In this document: one piece after another, positions 6,187 through 8,540 of the stretch | Numbering within the stretch: the first letter of the stretch is position 1 | Layout: each line of letters starts with the position of its first letter | Source: Candidatus Eiseniibacteriota bacterium | GTDB lineage: Bacteria; Eisenbacteria; RBG-16-71-46; SZUA-252 | Direction: 5' to 3' | NCBI GenBank assembly: GCA_016880395.1 | Contig: JAEHDN010000048.1 | Location: forward strand, 1 to 8,540 | DNA length: 8,540 bases | The notes under the pieces: generated by a model | Seen by the model: the letters and a program-made list of their open reading frames with translations, nothing else | What the model was told of the DNA's origin: nothing | Databases searched by the model: none | Position numbers and translations under genes: made by a program

Positions 6187-6986
6187 GCGCGCAGGTCCCG
6201 TGCGGCGGCCTGGTCGAGGAGCCACACCACGCGCCCGTGCGCGGGGCGGACGAGCGCGGCGGGAGGCGGGTCGTGGGGGAGCGTCGTGGGTCGGAGGTCG
6301 CGCGGCGGCGTGGCGTCGGGACCGACGCATCGCGCCACCGCATCCGCCTTCGACGCGCCGAGCACGAAGAAGAGGATGCTCCGCGCCGCGTCGAGGAGCC
6401 GGAGGGTCACGGTGATGCGCGCGCTTCCGTCCTCGGGGCGTGCGGTCGCGACGCAGAGGCGCTCCGGATCCATGCTGCGGCCGGGGAAGAGGGACGCGGT
6501 GTGGCCGTCAGGACCCACGCCGAGGAGCGCGAGGTCGAAGGACGGCGTCTCGTCGTCGGTGGCGCCGAAGGCGTCGGCGATCACACGCTCGTACGCACGG
6601 GCCGCCGCGTCGGGATCGGGGTCCTCGCCATGCATGCGGTGCACCTTGGGAGCGTCGCCACCGAGCGGGGCCAGCAGCGAGCGCCGGAGAAGGCCGTAGT
6701 TCGAGTCGGGATGATCGGGCGGCACGCAGCGCTCGTCGCCGAAGTAGCCCTCGATGCGCCGCCATGCGGTGAGCGGCATCACGTCCGGGTCCGCGAGGCG
6801 GCGGTAGAGCCGCTCCGGCGTGGTGCCTCCCGCGAAGAGGACGCGGCGGGTGCGGGGGCGGGGCGCGTCGGCGAGGGCCGCGTCCGTGTCATCGCTCCGG
6901 AGCGCACGGTTCCACTCCTCGACAGCCCCCTCCGTGGCGGCCTCGGGACCGGGGAACACGCGGACGCGCGGGATCGGTCCGCTCAC
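6183..6986 (-). CDS. pgl: 6-phosphogluconolactonase
   Basis: Hydrolyses 6-phosphoglucono-delta-lactone to 6-phosphogluconate, the second step of the oxidative pentose phosphate pathway. It belongs to the NagB/DevB-like family, not the beta-propeller YbhE type. The 267 residues show FAGGTTPERLY at 51-61 (substrate phosphate loop), YFGDERCVPPDHPDSNYGL at 81-99, LLGVGPDGHTASLFPG at 154-169 with the catalytic-site Asp160/His162 signature, RITVTL at 190-195, and GASKADAV at 210-217. The GTG start at 6986 overlaps the opcA stop as GTGA, and GAGG lies about 10 bases before it. The stop overlaps the glk start as ATGA. Both overlaps point to translational coupling in one transcript. The family's N-terminus normally begins just before a VRVFPG-like strand, which fits this start. 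Confidence 0.93.
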   Translation of the reverse strand: MSGPIPRVRVFPGPEAATEGAVEEWNRALRSDDTDAALADAPRPRTRRVLFAGGTTPERLYRRLADPDVMPLTAWRRIEGYFGDERCVPPDHPDSNYGLLRRSLLAPLGGDAPKVHRMHGEDPDPDAAARAYERVIADAFGATDDETPSFDLALLGVGPDGHTASLFPGRSMDPERLCVATARPEDGSARITVTLRLLDAARSILFFVLGASKADAVARCVGPDATPPRDLRPTTLPHDPPPAALVRPAHGRVVWLLDQAAARDLRA

Positions 6987-8170
6987 GCGGCACGATCCTC
7001 GAGATGGGAGAGGAGCGCGAGCGCGGCGCGCGCCGCGTCCCGGAGCTGAGGGTTGGGCTCGTGTCTGTGGATCTCGGTGACCACACATTCGGCGAACTCG
7101 CGATAGTGGAACGGCACCTCGAGGCTCTGGGCGGAGGGCGCGGATACCTCGACGGTCGCGCTCCGGTGCCTCGGCCGGTGCGTCACCTGGATGTCGAGCG
7201 GGTGAGGGGAGCCGGAGCGAAGGTGGATCCGATGAAGGGTGCCCTCGACTCCCTCCGGATCGCGGGTGAGCCGCAGGCGGACCGGACCGTCCGGGCCCTG
7301 GAGCACCACCCCATCCCGCTCGCGGCGCACCGGGCTCCACTCGAGGCGCGACGCGAGCCATCCGGCGAGGAGATGGACGCAGGAGGGCGCCGGGCCGTTC
7401 GCCGCCGAGCCGTACTCCAAGGCGACCTCGCGCACGTGACGAAGCGCGCCCGCGAGGTGGGTGGTGTCGAACGCCTCGGCGATGATCTCCCGCCAGGGAG
7501 CGAGCCTCGCCCAGGCGAGGTCCCGCACGCGATCGTCCTGGTCCGCGTCGATCGCCGCCCAGAGCCTGGCCGCTTCCTCGGGCGTCCAGCACTCGCTGCT
7601 GTCCGCGAGCACGATTTCGGCCTGGTCCGCGATCTCCGCGGTCCAGGGAGCCGGGGCCCCGCCATGGATGTCGAGCAGGACCGTCGGCAGATTCCCAACC
7701 AGGAGAGCGCTGACGGCGCTCGGCACCAGCGGGCCGGCCTCGGCGTCACCGCGCAGGATGATCTGCTCGCTGCAGATGTACCCGCCCGCGGGGCGGAGAT
7801 GGCAGAGCGCGGCGACCTCGGCATGGAGCTCCGCGGAGCCGTGCGGGCCAATCTCGACGAGAAGGAGTCGCGACGGATGTCGCCGCGTCACCTCGATCAG
7901 CACGGGAGCGAGCCGTGCGTGCCGCTCCGGATCGACTGGCACCACGAGGTTCGACATGGCGGCACGGTAGACCGAGCCGGTGTGCCGCTCGCCCGCGCCA
8001 GAGGAGGAGCGCCACATCGCGCGAAGCTCCTTCTCCAGCTCGGCGAGATCGAACGGGCGCGAGGGTGCGCCCCCCATTTTGAGGAAATCGGGGCTCGCGC
8101 CGCCGGGCGCGCTCGGAGCGTCGCCCGGTCCGCCGCGCTGGCCGCCCGGGCCGCTCACAGATGGAGCCAT
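6983..8170 (-). CDS. opcA: Glucose-6-phosphate dehydrogenase assembly/activator protein OpcA
   Basis: OpcA promotes assembly and activation of glucose-6-phosphate dehydrogenase and links it to redox control, as known from cyanobacteria. The 395 residues contain the family signatures: MSNLVVPVDP at 72-81, RHPSRLLLVEI at 97-107, GGYICSEQIILR at 129-140, LPTVLLDIHG at 161-170, the block DLAWARLAPWREIIAEAF at 217-234, and LLAGWLASRLEW at 267-278. A Gly/Pro-rich, probably disordered, N-terminal tail covers about residues 5-37. The ATG at 8170 is preferred for its strong ribosome binding site and overlaps zwf by 16 bases. A GTG at 8158, overlapping the zwf stop as GTGA, is a second possibility and would shorten the protein by four residues. 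The zwf-opcA-pgl order is the one seen in actinobacteria and cyanobacteria. Confidence 0.94.
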   Translation of the reverse strand: MAPSVSGPGGQRGGPGDAPSAPGGASPDFLKMGGAPSRPFDLAELEKELRAMWRSSSGAGERHTGSVYRAAMSNLVVPVDPERHARLAPVLIEVTRRHPSRLLLVEIGPHGSAELHAEVAALCHLRPAGGYICSEQIILRGDAEAGPLVPSAVSALLVGNLPTVLLDIHGGAPAPWTAEIADQAEIVLADSSECWTPEEAARLWAAIDADQDDRVRDLAWARLAPWREIIAEAFDTTHLAGALRHVREVALEYGSAANGPAPSCVHLLAGWLASRLEWSPVRRERDGVVLQGPDGPVRLRLTRDPEGVEGTLHRIHLRSGSPHPLDIQVTHRPRHRSATVEVSAPSAQSLEVPFHYREFAECVVTEIHRHEPNPQLRDAARAALALLSHLEDRAA

Positions 8171-8540
8171 TTCCGCCCCTCCTTCGCGATCCATGCGTCC
8201 GCCTCGCGCGGCCCCCACGTGCCCGCCGGGTAGGTCGCGAGCGGCGGCCCCTGTCCCGAGGCCCAGGCCTTGGTGATCGAGTCCACGATCTCCCAGGCCA
8301 GCTCCACCTCGTCCTTCCGGGCGAAGAGCGTCGAGTCACCGCGATTGCAGTCGAGGAGAAGGCGGTCGTAGGCGTCGGGAGGATCGGAGCCGAAGCTCGT
8401 GAGGTAGAAGAAATCCATACGGACCGGATCGATGTGGAGCGCCTGGCCGGGGGACTTCGCCCCGAAGGAGAGCGACACGCCCTCGTCGGGCTGGATGCGC
8501 AGCCGGAGCACGTTGGCATCGAGCGCGGGAATCCCCGCGG
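8155..8540 (-). CDS. zwf: Glucose-6-phosphate 1-dehydrogenase, C-terminal part (5' end outside the window)
   Basis: Oxidises glucose-6-phosphate to 6-phosphoglucono-delta-lactone while reducing NAD(P)+, the first and controlling step of the oxidative pentose phosphate pathway. Only the last 127 residues are visible. The frame is open to the window edge, so roughly three quarters of the gene, including the coenzyme-binding N-terminal domain, is missing. Seen: NVLRLRIQPDEGVSLSFGAKSPG (visible residues 9-31), a standard Zwf C-terminal-domain stretch, DAYDRLLLDCNRGDSTLF at 55-72, RKDEVELAWEIVDSITKAW at 74-92, and the terminal YPAGTWGPREADAWI at 103-117. A GTG at 8511 is internal to the conserved region and is not a start. 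The stop overlaps the opcA start by 16 bases, consistent with coupled synthesis of enzyme and assembly factor. Confidence 0.96.
   Translation of the reverse strand, partial: AGIPALDANVLRLRIQPDEGVSLSFGAKSPGQALHIDPVRMDFFYLTSFGSDPPDAYDRLLLDCNRGDSTLFARKDEVELAWEIVDSITKAWASGQGPPLATYPAGTWGPREADAWIAKEGRKWLHL
8176..8184 (-). promoter_or_regulatory. Ribosome binding site that supports the opcA ATG start
   Basis: On the - strand AAGGAGGGG (8184 to 8176) stands 5 bases before the ATG at 8170. It lies within the coding sequence of zwf (codons for Lys-Glu-Gly). It is 17 bases from the alternative GTG at 8158, too far to serve that codon well. Confidence 0.65.

Noticed and set aside
5162..6343. Upstream extension of the aldolase frame to give a 719-residue protein
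   Set aside because: The extra residues are an off-frame reading of glk, which has all its motifs in another frame. The aldolase family begins near the ATG at 5161.
6987..7592. Upstream extension of the pgl frame through opcA
   Set aside because: This part is an off-frame reading of opcA, Arg/Pro-rich and without family motifs. The GTG at 6986 fits the Pgl N-terminus.
7004..8233. A 409-codon open frame on the + strand opposite opcA
   Set aside because: It is antisense to opcA, whose conserved motifs are unambiguous. The + frame has low-complexity composition and no recognisable domain.
1..8540. A hidden novel system (defence island, CRISPR, mobile element, phage remnant or biosynthetic cluster)
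   Set aside because: Coding density is near complete with recognised housekeeping genes. No array-like spaced repeats, terminal inverted repeats, transposase or integrase motifs, or compositional shift were seen.

Overview
This is a high-GC window from a bacterial chromosome. It holds two convergent, tightly packed housekeeping operons and almost no non-coding DNA. I see no mobile element, CRISPR array, tRNA, rRNA or defence genes, and no system that looks wholly new. The interest lies in variants and details of gene arrangement.

Left half, + strand (1-4114): a cytochrome c oxidase catalytic and assembly operon. Its order is ctaD (subunit I, 5' end outside the window), ctaA (heme A synthase), ctaB (heme O synthase), ctaG (Cox11-type copper chaperone for Cu_B), and a 77-residue single-helix membrane protein with a TTG start that I cannot name. 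The genes fit one job. CtaB turns heme B into heme O, CtaA turns heme O into heme A, CtaG delivers copper, and CtaD carries both hemes and Cu_B. Subunit I has a YSHPAVY motif in place of the usual GHPEVY, which marks it as an A2-type heme-copper oxidase.

Middle (4115-4183): a 69-base convergent intergenic gap with a short tandem duplication and no convincing intrinsic terminator.

Right half, - strand, read right to left (8540-4184): an oxidative pentose phosphate and hexose entry operon. Its order is zwf (5' end outside the window), opcA (glucose-6-phosphate dehydrogenase assembly factor), pgl (6-phosphogluconolactonase), glk (glucokinase) and a DhnA/FbaB-type class I fructose-bisphosphate aldolase. 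The first three junctions overlap by 4 to 16 bases and the last gap is 8 bases. Glk makes glucose-6-phosphate, Zwf (with OpcA) and Pgl oxidise it to 6-phosphogluconate, and the aldolase links triose phosphates with fructose-1,6-bisphosphate. A TATAAT box placed for a leaderless transcript lies directly before the aldolase.

Organism: by inference, an uncultured, GC-rich, aerobic bacterium. OpcA is best known from actinobacteria and cyanobacteria, but Cox11-type CtaG is not typical of actinobacteria, and an A2-type oxidase recalls groups such as Rhodothermus. A phylum often seen in soil or sediment metagenomes, such as Eisenbacteria or Gemmatimonadota, is plausible, but the sequence alone does not prove it.
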